DNA of 64,000 nt from Myxococcales bacterium (lineage in GTDB: Bacteria; Myxococcota; Polyangia; Polyangiales; Polyangiaceae): NCBI GenBank assembly GCA_003151595.1, contig PLXW01000077.1, positions 1 to 64,000 on the forward strand, in the 5' to 3' direction. The notes under the pieces were generated by a model. The model was given only the letters and a program-made list of their open reading frames with translations, did no database searches and was not told the DNA's origin. Positions 56,248-64,000 of this stretch are shown here, one piece after another; the first letter of the stretch is position 1; each line of letters starts with the position of its first letter. The position numbers and the translations under genes were made by a program.

Positions 56248-56919
56248 TCACGTGCCATCTCTCGCCTCGAAACGCGCGAGCTCGTCGAGGAACGACTGCG
56301 CCGCGCTCAGGTTGCGCCCGGCGATGTCACGAAGGAGCCGCACCAGGAGAGGCGAGCCCGTGAAGCGATCGACGAGTAGCTTCGACACAACGAGCATCGT
56401 CGGGACGAAGGCGACTCCGAACAGCACGTTCGCGATGATCCACGTCCGATCGAAGACCGCATAGGCGTCCACTCCGGCGAAGCCTTCCAGCGCGACGACG
56501 AGGAGCGGAATCCAGAGTAGCGGACCGAGGAGGAGCGTCCACTTCGTCATCCGGATGCGCCCCATCCGCAGCGTCTCCAGCTCCCTCTGCACGGCGATGA
56601 CGGGCGCATCGAAGGTCACGCGCCCGAGCGTCACGAGCTGGCGCGCGCCGAAGAGGACGTGCGCGATCGCGAAGACGTCGGCCACCAGGGCCGGCACGAG
56701 AAAGCGCAGTTCCAGGTGGGACGCCATGAAGCTGCCCAGGAAGAAGGCCGCGAGCAGGTTGAGGCCCAGCTCCAGCCAGAGGTAGGCCTGGAGGCGCCGC
56801 ATCGCCGAGCCGGTAGCCTTCAGGCTCTTCTCGCGCAGCGCTGCCGCGCCGATCACGACGTTCTTCTCCGCCTTCGCCTCGCATGCGCGGAACTCCTCAC
56901 GCAGGTCATCGAGCTTCAT
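56248..56919 (-). CDS. Membrane protein paired with an ECF sigma factor (possible anti-sigma)
   Basis: A 223-residue protein from ATG 56919, overlapping the sigma stop (ATGA). A cytosolic N-terminal segment of about 45 residues (KLDDLREEFRACEAKAEKNV) is followed by four transmembrane helices in two pairs (LELGLNLLAAFFLGSFM, FLVPALVADVFAIAHVLF, LLLGPLLWIPLLVVALEG, WIIANVLFGVAFVPTMLVVS). The arrangement fits a membrane anti-sigma factor whose N-terminus holds the sigma, though no zinc-type ASD motif is visible. Confidence 0.75.
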   Translation of the reverse strand: MKLDDLREEFRACEAKAEKNVVIGAAALREKSLKATGSAMRRLQAYLWLELGLNLLAAFFLGSFMASHLELRFLVPALVADVFAIAHVLFGARQLVTLGRVTFDAPVIAVQRELETLRMGRIRMTKWTLLLGPLLWIPLLVVALEGFAGVDAYAVFDRTWIIANVLFGVAFVPTMLVVSKLLVDRFTGSPLLVRLLRDIAGRNLSAAQSFLDELARFEARDGT

Positions 56920-57446
56920 GGGTTTGCTCCTCCTTCTTGCGCAGCGTCGAAATCCCGCTGCAGCTTTTCCTTGATCCGGCTGATGCGGGTCGAAGCGTTC
57001 GTCGCCGAGATCCCGACGATCTCGGCGATCTCGTCGTGCGCGTATCCATCGAGGTAGAGGATGACGAGCGCGCGGCTCAGCTCGTCGAGCTCGCCGACGA
57101 GCCTCCGGAGGAGGCGCACGTCGTCGGTCGCTTCGTCCATGACCTTGTCGGCGGCGGCGAGCTCGAGCCCGAAGTCCTCGATGGGTACGTTCTCGCGCAC
57201 GCGGCGGCTCGTGCTCCGGTGAGCAGAGATCGCCACGTTGACGGCGATCCGGTACATCCACGTGGAGAAGCGGCTGCGGCTCTCCTCGTAACGGGGGAAC
57301 GATTGCCAGAGCTGGATGACGATCTCTTGAATGAGGTCGCCGCGGTCGTCGCGGTTGCGGCAGTAGCCGTTCGCGATCTTGTAGAGGATGCCCTTGTGCT
57401 CGGCGACGAGGGAGAGGAAGCCGTCGTTGTCGTTCGGGGTTGTCAC
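56916..57446 (-). CDS. ECF RNA polymerase sigma factor
   Basis: A 176-residue sigma-70-family protein of the extracytoplasmic-function type. Region 2: HKGILYKIANGYCRNRDDRG, DLIQEIVIQLWQSFPRYEE and FSTWMYRIAVNVAISAHR (about 17-80). Region 4: LSRALVILYLDGYAHDEIAE, IVGISATNASTRISRIKEKL (about 122-165). Starts at GTG 57446. Translationally coupled to the membrane protein downstream. A perfect 9-bp palindrome lies 18-37 bases before the start. Confidence 0.93.
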   Translation of the reverse strand: MTTPNDNDGFLSLVAEHKGILYKIANGYCRNRDDRGDLIQEIVIQLWQSFPRYEESRSRFSTWMYRIAVNVAISAHRSTSRRVRENVPIEDFGLELAAADKVMDEATDDVRLLRRLVGELDELSRALVILYLDGYAHDEIAEIVGISATNASTRISRIKEKLQRDFDAAQEGGANP

Positions 57447-57463
57447 GGGCGCCTGGTGAGTGA

Positions 57464-57483
57464 TTCGCCGGGGACCCGGCGAA
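57464..57483. promoter_or_regulatory. Palindrome in the sigma-factor leader
   Basis: TTCGCCGGG and CCCGGCGAA flank a GA centre, 18-37 bases upstream of the sigma GTG. It could be an operator or an mRNA hairpin affecting translation. The rest of 57484-57806 holds no gene. Confidence 0.5.
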
Positions 57484-57806
57484 CGTCACACGCGCACGGT
57501 AGAAAACACCGCCTAGCCGCCGATCGCGAGATTCTCGCTGAGAGCTCGCGATGATTCGCAGCGGCAGCGGGCGACTCGGCGCCCCTGACACGCCCGCGGC
57601 GCAGCGTCTCGGTGTGATCGAGCGCCGGGACCTCGAAGCGATCCAAGCTCATCAGGGACGGCGGGGCAACGAAAGTCCGTTCATGCGTTCGAGGTCGAGC
57701 CCGGCCTTCTGCGCGTCTGATCCATCGACAGGCGTGCGGTCTCCGCTGCGCGGCTTCGCTGCTCCGGCGTTCCGTCGGTAGGCCCAGTCCGACCTCGACG
57801 CTCTTG

Positions 57807-57853
57807 CTCCCATTCTGGGAGGTGCTAGCTTGACGTCGCTCCCATTCTGGGAG
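57807..57853. promoter_or_regulatory. Twin palindromic operators of higBA
   Basis: Two identical 15-base palindromes CTCCCATTCTGGGAG lie at 57807-57821 and 57839-57853, exactly 32 bases apart (three helical turns). A TTGACG element (57830-57835) lies between them, and the second palindrome covers the GGGAGG before the higB start. The HigA antitoxin is the natural ligand, so binding would block transcription. Confidence 0.75.
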
Positions 57854-57864
57854 GACGGGAACGC

Positions 57865-58176
57865 TTGAGACTCTACGTCCGAAGCCGGCTGCTCGCTTTC
57901 TGCGCGGTCCATCCGACTGCGAGAGGGCCGCTCAAGGCGTGGATCAAGGAAGTGGAGTCGGCGCACTGGGAGACACCGCAAGAGATTCGTGCGCGTTTCC
58001 GCTCCGCTGACTTCGTCGGAGGTGAGCGGGTCGTGTTCAACATCGGAGGGAACAAGTTTCGGCTCATCGTCCGAGTCGTCTACGCCTCGAAGGCGCACGA
58101 CCTCGGCGGGATCTTGTTCATTCGCTTCATCGGCACGCACGAGGAATACGACGCGGTCGACGCCGCTACGGTCTGA
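57865..58176 (+). CDS. higB: HigB-type mRNA interferase toxin
   Basis: A 103-residue RelE-fold toxin with TTG start. Family pattern: AVHPTARGPLKAWIKEVESA, WETPQEIRARFRSADFVGGE, RVVFNIGGNKFRLIVRVVY, and IRFIGTHEEYDAVDAATV at the C-terminus. HigB cuts mRNA on the ribosome. It is followed by an intact HigA-type antitoxin gene after 13 bases and preceded by twin operators. Confidence 0.93.
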   Translation: MRLYVRSRLLAFCAVHPTARGPLKAWIKEVESAHWETPQEIRARFRSADFVGGERVVFNIGGNKFRLIVRVVYASKAHDLGGILFIRFIGTHEEYDAVDAATV

Positions 58177-58189
58177 ACAGAGGATGCAC

Positions 58190-58675
58190 ATGAACCTTCG
58201 CCCGATCCGAAACGCAACGGACTACCGAGACGCCATCGCGGAGAGCGAACGTCTCTGGGATGCGCGCCCCGGAACGCCGGAGCGCGATCGCCTCGAGGTC
58301 CTCGCCATGCTCGTCGACGTCTACGAGCGCGAGAAGTTCCCCATCGGCCCGCCTGACCCCATCGAGGCCATCAAGTTTCGAATGGAGCAAGCGGGGCTCA
58401 CGAGGAATGATCTCCTGCCGATCTTCGGTACGAGCGGACGAGTCTCGGAGGTTCTGACCGGAAAGAGGGCGCTTACGATCGAGATGATCCGCGGACTCCA
58501 TGAGAGGCTCGGGATCGCGTACGAAGTGCTGGTTGGTCGTACGAGCAAGCGGGCGGTCGGGCGTACCAAGGCGGCGACCAGGAAGCTGCGCGGCGAGGCC
58601 AAGGCGAAGACCCGCGCAGGGGCGGCGGGGAAACGAAAGACCGGCAGCAGCGCCCGCGTCGGCGCTGGTCGGTAG
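58190..58675 (+). CDS. higA: HigA-type antitoxin
   Basis: A 161-residue protein from ATG 58190 (Shine-Dalgarno AGAGG); ATG 58184 is possible. N-terminal RPIRNATDYRDAIAESERLW is the usual HigA start, then PPDPIEAIKFRMEQAGLTRN and an HTH (LLPIFGTSGRVSEVLTGKRA). A lysine/arginine/alanine-rich tail of about 45 residues is longer than usual and may bind DNA. It should neutralise HigB and repress the promoter at the CTCCCATTCTGGGAG sites. Confidence 0.92.
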   Translation: MNLRPIRNATDYRDAIAESERLWDARPGTPERDRLEVLAMLVDVYEREKFPIGPPDPIEAIKFRMEQAGLTRNDLLPIFGTSGRVSEVLTGKRALTIEMIRGLHERLGIAYEVLVGRTSKRAVGRTKAATRKLRGEAKAKTRAGAAGKRKTGSSARVGAGR

Positions 58676-58705
58676 TTTCAGGGGAACCTTCCCAGAGACC
58701 CTCGC
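58675..58705. repeat. Dispersed palindromic repeat, copy 3
   Basis: GTTTCAGGGGAACCTTCCC, then AGAGACCCTCGC and TTCCTCGCCGAA, similar to copy 1 including its downstream flank. It begins at the higA stop, so it may terminate the operon. Confidence 0.65.
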
Positions 58706-58786
58706 GCTTCCTCGCCGAACGGCCCTTCGTTTTCGGCGGGCAATGTCCCTCGAAACGCTCGCTCGGCTCCCTGGCTCCAAAGCGGC

Positions 58787-61700
58787 CTACGATGGCTGAC
58801 GGCCGCCCGCGAAGCCCGGGATGATCATCGACGCCATGGTCGCAGGGGACACGATGCCTTGCGCTGCCATCCAAGCGTCGGCTCTCTCCACCAGCGCACG
58901 CCCCTCGTCCCCGCCGCGAAGAGTCCCCGCGTGCCGGTCGGCCGCCGCCGCGTGGAGGCGCATGTCGAGCGCTGCGAATCCGCGTCCGCCGGCATCGAGC
59001 TCCCGCGCCGCGCGATCGACGTCGCCTCGAAGCGCCGCCGCGCCGGCGTCAAGGGCGCTCGCCAGTGCGCTCCCTAGCTCCCATCGACTGCGCCTCAGGC
59101 TTCGTGCGTCGCGCTCCGCCGAGCGAACCAGATCGGCGCGCGCCGCCCCCTGCCGTTCGGCGGCGGCGGCGATCGCCGCGCTCCCCCTCAAGTGCAACGC
59201 CTCGGCGCCCATGATCCGGACCTGAGGAATGAGCGCACGCACGATCTGAGACCACTCCTGCGCAACTCGCTCATGAGCCGCGCCCCCACGCCCCTCGTAG
59301 AGATCGGCCCTCGTGAGGGCGAGCAGGCTCCAATAGTGTTGAGAGTGATAGCCGCGCTGGGTCCATTGCCCCATCGCGTCGCGGCAGGCGGCTCGCGAGG
59401 ACGCGACGTCGCCTGCGCGGAGCCAGATCAGGTTTGGAACACCCGTGCGGAGCGTCGTGCCCGCGTAGATGTCGCCACGGACTTGAGCCTCGCGGATCCC
59501 TTGTTCGACCCGGCGGGCGAGCTCGGTGAGCTCCCCGAGCCACGCGACGGTCCAAATCGCCGCCAGCTGAGCGACGCGCAGCTCCCACCACGCGCCTGGA
59601 CAGGTCCGGAGCATGCCCGCGGCGTGATCGCAGTGCTCCAATGCCGAGCAGAAACGTCCAAGCACGAACTGCGAGAACCCGACGCTCGCCTCGGTGAACG
59701 CCTGGACTCGTGCGTTTCCCGTTCGCTCGCCGATCGCTCGAGCCCTCTCGAGAAGCATCGCCGAACGCGCTGCGTTGCCGCTGGTGCCGAGATAGACGGC
59801 TTCCGCGGAGAGCGCGTGCGCCACCCGATTCGGCTCGCCGAGCGCGAGCGCTGCCAGGAGGGCGCGCGTCTGAAAGTATCCTCCGCGGATCGTGTCCACG
59901 AGAGCCAGGATCCGGCCAACGCCGTGGCACGCTTCGAGGCGCGTGAGCGCGTGCGCAGGAACATCGTCTTCGGAGCGCTCCCGAAAGCGGAGGCCCCGGA
60001 CGAGCAACAAGAAGCGATAGAGGAGGAGGCCAAACAGTGCGGCGAGCGGCGTGCGCGGCAGGTCGATCCCCACCGCGTTGAGCACGCTCCTCAGTGCTTC
60101 GTCCCCCTCGTCGAAACGACCTGCCGAGAGGAGCTCCTCGGCTGCGCGCCGCCGGAGATCGAGCGCCTGCATCGGTGGAGCGCCCGTTGCCGCGGCTCCG
60201 AAGTACTTGGCCGCGAGTGCGCCGCGCCCCGCGCTGGCGAGCGCCTCGCCGACCTTCGTCTGGAGCGCTCTGCGGTTTGGGGCGTCGCTCGGAAGCCACT
60301 CCAGGGCCCACTCGAACCACTGGGCCGCGCGCTCGAAGGCGAATGTTCGCGTGACCTGCTCACCGGCGGCGATCGCATGCGCCGCGGCGCGCCCGTCGTT
60401 CCCCGCCTCATGCCAATGCGTGGCGAGCGTCTCGGGATCGAGCCGCGAAGAGGACGCCTCGAACGCGATGGCGAGGGCCTCGTGCAGCGCGCGTCGGCGC
60501 GCCGGCTCGAGCTGCGCGAGGACGGCCTCGCGCACGCGATCGTGGTACGGCTCGATCGCGTCCGCCCATCGCGTACCACCGGTTCGCACCAGGTTGGAGA
60601 CGCGCAGGATCGCTGCATGGCGCGTGAACTCGGCGGGCTCGAAGTGAGCTGCGGCGGCGATGACCTCCTGCGGGACTGGCTTTCCGGCGATGGCAACGAG
60701 CTCCACCATCTCGCGCGTGGGGGGCTCGAGCCGGGTGACGCGTGACCAAATCGCGTCGTCGAGATTCACGTCGCCGCGGGTCTCACCGCCGAGCGCCGCT
60801 TGCCGTGTCAGCTCTTCGACGAAGAGCGGATGCCCGCCGGCCTCGGTCGCGATCGAATCGGGATCGGCTCCGGGCGTATCGGAGCGCTGGAGCAGCGCGA
60901 CCGCGAGCTCGCGCGCTTCGCCGTGATCGAGGGTTGCGAGCTCGATCACCCGAACGTCACCGGAGGTCGCAGCGCGGATGCGCTCGAAGTCTCCGGCCTT
61001 CGCGTCGCGACCGATGCGTAGGGTGCCAATGAGCAGGAGCGGCGGCGCATCGGGGGCTCGCAGAATCTCTGCGAGCGCGCGCAGGCCGTCATCGTCCGCC
61101 CATTGGAGATCGTCGATCACGACGATCGTCCGTCGGCGAAGCGCGAGGCGCGTGAAGAGATCGCGAAGCGCGAGGAAGGCGCGTTGTCGCTGCTCCTGCG
61201 GTTCGATCGCCGGGCCCGGCGCCATGTTCTGCTTGGCCAGTTGAGGGACGCGCAGCATCGCGGGGAACACCGGCGTGAGCAGCGTGGCGCGCGTGGGCAG
61301 CACTGCCGCCACCTCGGCTGCGGACATCCGTGAGAGTTGCCGGCTGAGCGCATCGACGATCCCGTCGAGGGTCTTGTAGGGGACCGCTTCACGCTCGTAG
61401 CAACGCCCCTCGAGCAGCATCAGCCCAGGGTCCTCGAGCAGGAGTTGTCCGCTGAACTGGCGGACCGTGTGCGACTTGCCGATGCCCGACGCTCCGCACA
61501 CCAGCACAGTGACGAGTCCGTTCTGGGGAACTGCGTCGAACGCGGCGCGGAGCTGCGCCAACTCGGCTGCGCGACCAACGAACATCGGCGGTTCTGTGGA
61601 GCCGCGTGCGGCGTACCTGCCCGCAGCCTCGGGCGCGGAGATGGAGCGGAGTACGTCCTCAGCGCTCGGACGTTTTGTGGGATCGAACCGGAGAAGCTTT

Positions 61701-62512
61701 CCGCAGAGCGCGTCGAGATCCGGAGGGACTTCGGGATTGAGCGTCGAGGCGAGAGGGGCCTCGTGCTTCTGCTTGTCGAGCAGGATCTGTAGTGGCGGTC
61801 CTTCGAAAGGGGGGCGTCCTGCGAGGAGCTCGTAGAGCATGACACCGACGGCATAGAGGTCCGCAGCAGGACCGATCTCCCGGGACGCGGCTTGCTCGGG
61901 CGCCATGTAGATCGGCGTTCCGACGATCGCTGAGCCTGTCGAGCGATCTTCGACGGACGCTTCGGTCACGAGGCCGAAATCCAAGAGCACCACGCGACCC
62001 TCGCGCGTGACGAGCACGTTCGACGGCTTGATGTCGCGGTGGACTTTGTTTGCGGCGTGCAGGGCGACGAGTCCTTCGAGGAGTTGTCGGAGCGCGACGC
62101 GCAGCCGCTCGATATCGAGCGGCCCGCACGCTTCAACCGCTGCGCCCTCCGCCGCGGCTCGGCTCCCCGGCTGCGCCGGGCCGTCACGGAGTGTGCTCGC
62201 ATAGGCCACCGCTGGCGGCGTTGAACGAACGTGGCTGACGAAGTCCACGCCGTCGAGCAACTCCATCGTGAAGAACCACTGACCATCCTCGTGAAAGAGC
62301 TCGTCGAGGACGACGAGGTTCGGATGCGCGAGCCCCTGGAGCGCACGGAACTCACGCTTGAAGCGCGCGAGCGACGCGCCGTCGACGCGCCTCAAGGTCT
62401 TCAGCGCGACGGACGAACGCCGTTCCGCGTCGAACGCTTCGTAGACGACGCCCATCCCGCCCTCACCGACACGACGACCGAGCGTGAAGCGCTTCGAAGA
62501 GAGGACGTCCAC
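58787..62512 (-). CDS. Large Ser/Thr kinase-AAA ATPase regulator
   Basis: A 1241-residue protein. The kinase domain is about 8-290 (GRRVGEGGMGVVYEAFD, VHRDIKPSNVLV about 157, VLLDFGLV, GTPIYMAPEQAAS). An AAA_16/MalT-type ATPase begins at about 310 (MFVGRAAELAQLRAAF, Walker A GASGIGKS about 341, VIDDLQWADDDGLRALAEIL as Walker B). The C-terminal 600 residues are helical, TPR-like repeats (RAAQWFEWALEWLP and similar). The same layout is frequent in myxobacteria. No membrane helix is certain, though a short hydrophobic stretch (LAALFGLLLYRFLLLVRG) occurs near 830. Not part of the island. Confidence 0.9.
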   Translation of the reverse strand: MDVLSSKRFTLGRRVGEGGMGVVYEAFDAERRSSVALKTLRRVDGASLARFKREFRALQGLAHPNLVVLDELFHEDGQWFFTMELLDGVDFVSHVRSTPPAVAYASTLRDGPAQPGSRAAAEGAAVEACGPLDIERLRVALRQLLEGLVALHAANKVHRDIKPSNVLVTREGRVVLLDFGLVTEASVEDRSTGSAIVGTPIYMAPEQAASREIGPAADLYAVGVMLYELLAGRPPFEGPPLQILLDKQKHEAPLASTLNPEVPPDLDALCGKLLRFDPTKRPSAEDVLRSISAPEAAGRYAARGSTEPPMFVGRAAELAQLRAAFDAVPQNGLVTVLVCGASGIGKSHTVRQFSGQLLLEDPGLMLLEGRCYEREAVPYKTLDGIVDALSRQLSRMSAAEVAAVLPTRATLLTPVFPAMLRVPQLAKQNMAPGPAIEPQEQRQRAFLALRDLFTRLALRRRTIVVIDDLQWADDDGLRALAEILRAPDAPPLLLIGTLRIGRDAKAGDFERIRAATSGDVRVIELATLDHGEARELAVALLQRSDTPGADPDSIATEAGGHPLFVEELTRQAALGGETRGDVNLDDAIWSRVTRLEPPTREMVELVAIAGKPVPQEVIAAAAHFEPAEFTRHAAILRVSNLVRTGGTRWADAIEPYHDRVREAVLAQLEPARRRALHEALAIAFEASSSRLDPETLATHWHEAGNDGRAAAHAIAAGEQVTRTFAFERAAQWFEWALEWLPSDAPNRRALQTKVGEALASAGRGALAAKYFGAAATGAPPMQALDLRRRAAEELLSAGRFDEGDEALRSVLNAVGIDLPRTPLAALFGLLLYRFLLLVRGLRFRERSEDDVPAHALTRLEACHGVGRILALVDTIRGGYFQTRALLAALALGEPNRVAHALSAEAVYLGTSGNAARSAMLLERARAIGERTGNARVQAFTEASVGFSQFVLGRFCSALEHCDHAAGMLRTCPGAWWELRVAQLAAIWTVAWLGELTELARRVEQGIREAQVRGDIYAGTTLRTGVPNLIWLRAGDVASSRAACRDAMGQWTQRGYHSQHYWSLLALTRADLYEGRGGAAHERVAQEWSQIVRALIPQVRIMGAEALHLRGSAAIAAAAERQGAARADLVRSAERDARSLRRSRWELGSALASALDAGAAALRGDVDRAARELDAGGRGFAALDMRLHAAAADRHAGTLRGGDEGRALVERADAWMAAQGIVSPATMASMIIPGFAGGRQPS

Positions 62513-62556
62513 GAGGGCGATCCTATCGTGCGCGCTCGCGGCGGGTGCACGGAGGA

Positions 62557-62589
62557 GTTTCAGGGAACCTTTCCAAGAAATCCTCGCCC
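62557..62589. repeat. Dispersed palindromic repeat, copy 4 (degenerate)
   Basis: GTTTCAGGGAACCTTTCC followed by AAGAAATCCTCGCCC. The hairpin is less perfect. It lies between the kinase start (62512) and the MFS gene end (62635), and is the fourth copy in this flank. Confidence 0.6.
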
Positions 62590-62634
62590 GGTCTTCGGAC
62601 GGAACAAGCTTCGGCTCATCGCTGGTCGGTAATT

Positions 62635-63909
62635 TCAGTGACGACGAGGGGAGCCGATTCGCGCTCCTTCCCGGTCTCCATGGTGGTCGCCTCTATCGTC
62701 GCGTGTCTCCGGCATGAGGACGAAGAGGATCGCGAACCCTGCCGCGGCGACGGCCGCTAGGAAGAGAAACCCGGCGCGGTATCCGAGGTGGTGGACGATG
62801 CTGCCGGCGATCACCTGACTGAGCGAAGCGCCGATTCCGACCGCGGTGCTGATGGCCCCCAGCGTGAGGTTGAACCGCCCCGTGCCTCGCGTCAGGTCGG
62901 CGATGACGAGCACCGAGACGACGCCGAAGATCCCCGCGCCCACTCCGTCGAGGAGCTGGATCGCGATCAGGAGCGCCGTGTCGTGCGTGAGCGTGTAGAG
63001 AACGCCGCGCACCGGCAGCACGCCGAACGCGAGGAGCAGCAGCGGCTTTCTCCCCCACGATCCGGCCTTCCGGCCCGACCAGGAGGCGAACAGCGTGATC
63101 ACGGTCTGGGTCGTGACCACGCACGCCGACATGAACAGCATCGAGCTTCGCCCTTTGCCCTTGGCCAGCATCTCGCCGAGGAGCGGGAGCATCGCGGCGT
63201 TCGCAAAGTGGAAGAGGACCGCGCAGACCAGGAAGATCACGAGCCGCCGATCCTCGAGCAGCTCGCGGACGCGAGTCGGCTTGCGGCCGTCGTCGCCGTC
63301 GTTCGCGCCGCGGGCGAGCTCGTAGTCGATCTCGTCGGGACGGATCAGGCGAAGGGTGAGGAGCGTCGGGACGGAGAGGGCGATGACGAAGAAGAAGATG
63401 CCGCGGTTCGCGATGAAGTAGCCGATGAGTCCCATGAGCACGGCGGCGGTCACGTTGCCGGCGGAGTTGAACGTCTGATTGCGCCCCTGGCGCGTATCGA
63501 ACGCGCGGCGGCCGACGATCCCGAGCGAGATGGCGCAGATCGTGGGGATGAAGAGGCTCGACATCCCGCCGATCACCACCTGTCCGATCATCACGGGCCA
63601 GAGCGACGGGAAGAGGGCGATGAGCAACGCGCCCGCCGCCAGCGCGATCACGCCGAAGGCGACCAGCGCGCGCTTGCTTCGGGCGTGGTCGACGAGCCCG
63701 CCGAGCGGCGTCTGGGTCGCGATCCCCGCAATCCCGCCGACCGTGAGCGCGAGCCCTACGCGCTCCTCGTTCCAGCCGTAGGCAACGAGGTACATCGCGA
63801 GAAACGGGCCCACGCCGGTCTGCACGTCGGCGAGGAAGAAGTTGAGCCAGTCCAGGCCGCGCAGCGTGCGTGACGAAGGTCGTCGGGGGTCGTCGGGAGC
63901 CTCCTGCAC
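62635..63909 (-). CDS. Major facilitator superfamily transporter
   Basis: A 424-residue membrane protein with about 12 hydrophobic helices in two halves (for example FFLADVQTGVGPFLAMYLVA, ALVAFGVIALAAGALLIALF, LFMSACVVTTQTVITLFASW, AGFLFLAAVAAAGFAILFVL). The motif-A-like loop is GGLVDHARSKR near residue 75, with a repeat in SGRKAGSWGRKP. The substrate cannot be told; the family includes drug and sugar exporters. The last 91 bases of the window upstream of it hold no gene. Confidence 0.9.
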   Translation of the reverse strand: MQEAPDDPRRPSSRTLRGLDWLNFFLADVQTGVGPFLAMYLVAYGWNEERVGLALTVGGIAGIATQTPLGGLVDHARSKRALVAFGVIALAAGALLIALFPSLWPVMIGQVVIGGMSSLFIPTICAISLGIVGRRAFDTRQGRNQTFNSAGNVTAAVLMGLIGYFIANRGIFFFVIALSVPTLLTLRLIRPDEIDYELARGANDGDDGRKPTRVRELLEDRRLVIFLVCAVLFHFANAAMLPLLGEMLAKGKGRSSMLFMSACVVTTQTVITLFASWSGRKAGSWGRKPLLLLAFGVLPVRGVLYTLTHDTALLIAIQLLDGVGAGIFGVVSVLVIADLTRGTGRFNLTLGAISTAVGIGASLSQVIAGSIVHHLGYRAGFLFLAAVAAAGFAILFVLMPETRDDRGDHHGDREGARIGSPRRH

Positions 63910-64000
63910 GATCGGCGACCCTACCGCGGCGGGGTGTCGGCGGTGCCGGCGCGTGCGGCTGACCTCCGACGCTTTCTCTCTCGACCTCGCGATGACCGGG

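Noticed and set aside
59192..60745. 517-residue plus-strand frame opposite the kinase-ATPase
   Set aside because: It is a shadow of the C-terminal helical part of the 1241-residue regulator.
62788..63873. 361-residue plus-strand frame opposite the transporter
   Set aside because: It is a highly charged shadow of a membrane protein with clear hydrophobic helices.

Overview
The window is high-GC DNA from what looks like a myxobacterium (Myxococcota, probably class Polyangia). The reasons are the many Ser/Thr kinases and FHA proteins, an FHA-type sigma-54 activator, Cys-rich repeat lipoproteins, a myxobacterial-style integrase and mevalonate-pathway genes. The organism assignment is an inference from gene content; no rRNA is present.

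Layout. (1) 1-2844 is chromosomal: the end of a GHMP kinase (probably phosphomevalonate kinase), a class II HMG-CoA reductase and a histidine kinase-receiver hybrid. (2) A tRNA-Leu(GAG) gene at 2845-2926 carries an integrated island of about 50.3 kb. Its 3' part (2876-2930) is repeated at 53188-53242 with one mismatch, giving attL and attR. The tyrosine integrase and an excisionase-like gene lie just inside attL. (3) 5-27 kb is island cargo: small regulators (receiver, zinc-ribbon and XRE proteins), a 2406-residue secreted SpvB/TcB-Rhs toxin with a putative nuclease tail and small downstream genes (probable immunity), a four-gene operon of FHA, membrane, TPR/PEGA and Cys-rich surface proteins, two Ser/Thr kinases and an FHA-sigma-54 activator. 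Four sequences resembling -24/-12 promoters sit beside three copies of a TGGTCGAT-N-ATCGACCA palindrome in this block, which suggests one local regulon run by the encoded activator.

(4) 28.1-44.2 kb is a tightly packed block of 21 co-directional genes, many joined by ATGA or GTGA overlaps. It encodes a jelly-roll-like structural candidate, a transglutaminase-like protein, a repeat/LysM-like protein, a glycine-zipper membrane-active candidate, a muramidase-like protein with a C-terminal anchor, an NlpC/P60-like protein and a patatin phospholipase. It also encodes four paralogues that share a basic coiled-coil plus 'SDxxVRA...SRxEAFL' domain but carry different C-terminal modules (none, LPD29-like, DUF3560, or a domain copied from a neighbouring gene). 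I see no terminase, portal, tail, relaxase or type IV secretion gene. This is the best candidate for an undescribed virus-like or DNA-delivery system. (5) 44.3-53.2 kb holds regulators, duplicated small DNA-binding proteins, a GYF/kinase/TPR protein, a MITE-like element, a HEPN-like protein and a broken Rpn gene.

(6) 53.2-58.8 kb is a scarred accessory region: two copies of an IS66 left end, a truncated Cys-rich gene, a DUF5661-like gene, a frameshifted mqsR with intact mqsA, an ECF sigma/membrane-protein pair, and higBA with twin palindromic operators. (7) 58.8-64 kb has a large kinase-AAA ATPase regulator and an MFS transporter. A dispersed palindromic repeat occurs at 53.08, 56.18, 58.68 and 62.56 kb and was not noticed in the island interior.

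Domain calls rest on motif recognition by eye, without database searches. Starts were moved from the longest frame wherever a Shine-Dalgarno sequence, signal peptide or stop/start overlap argued for it.
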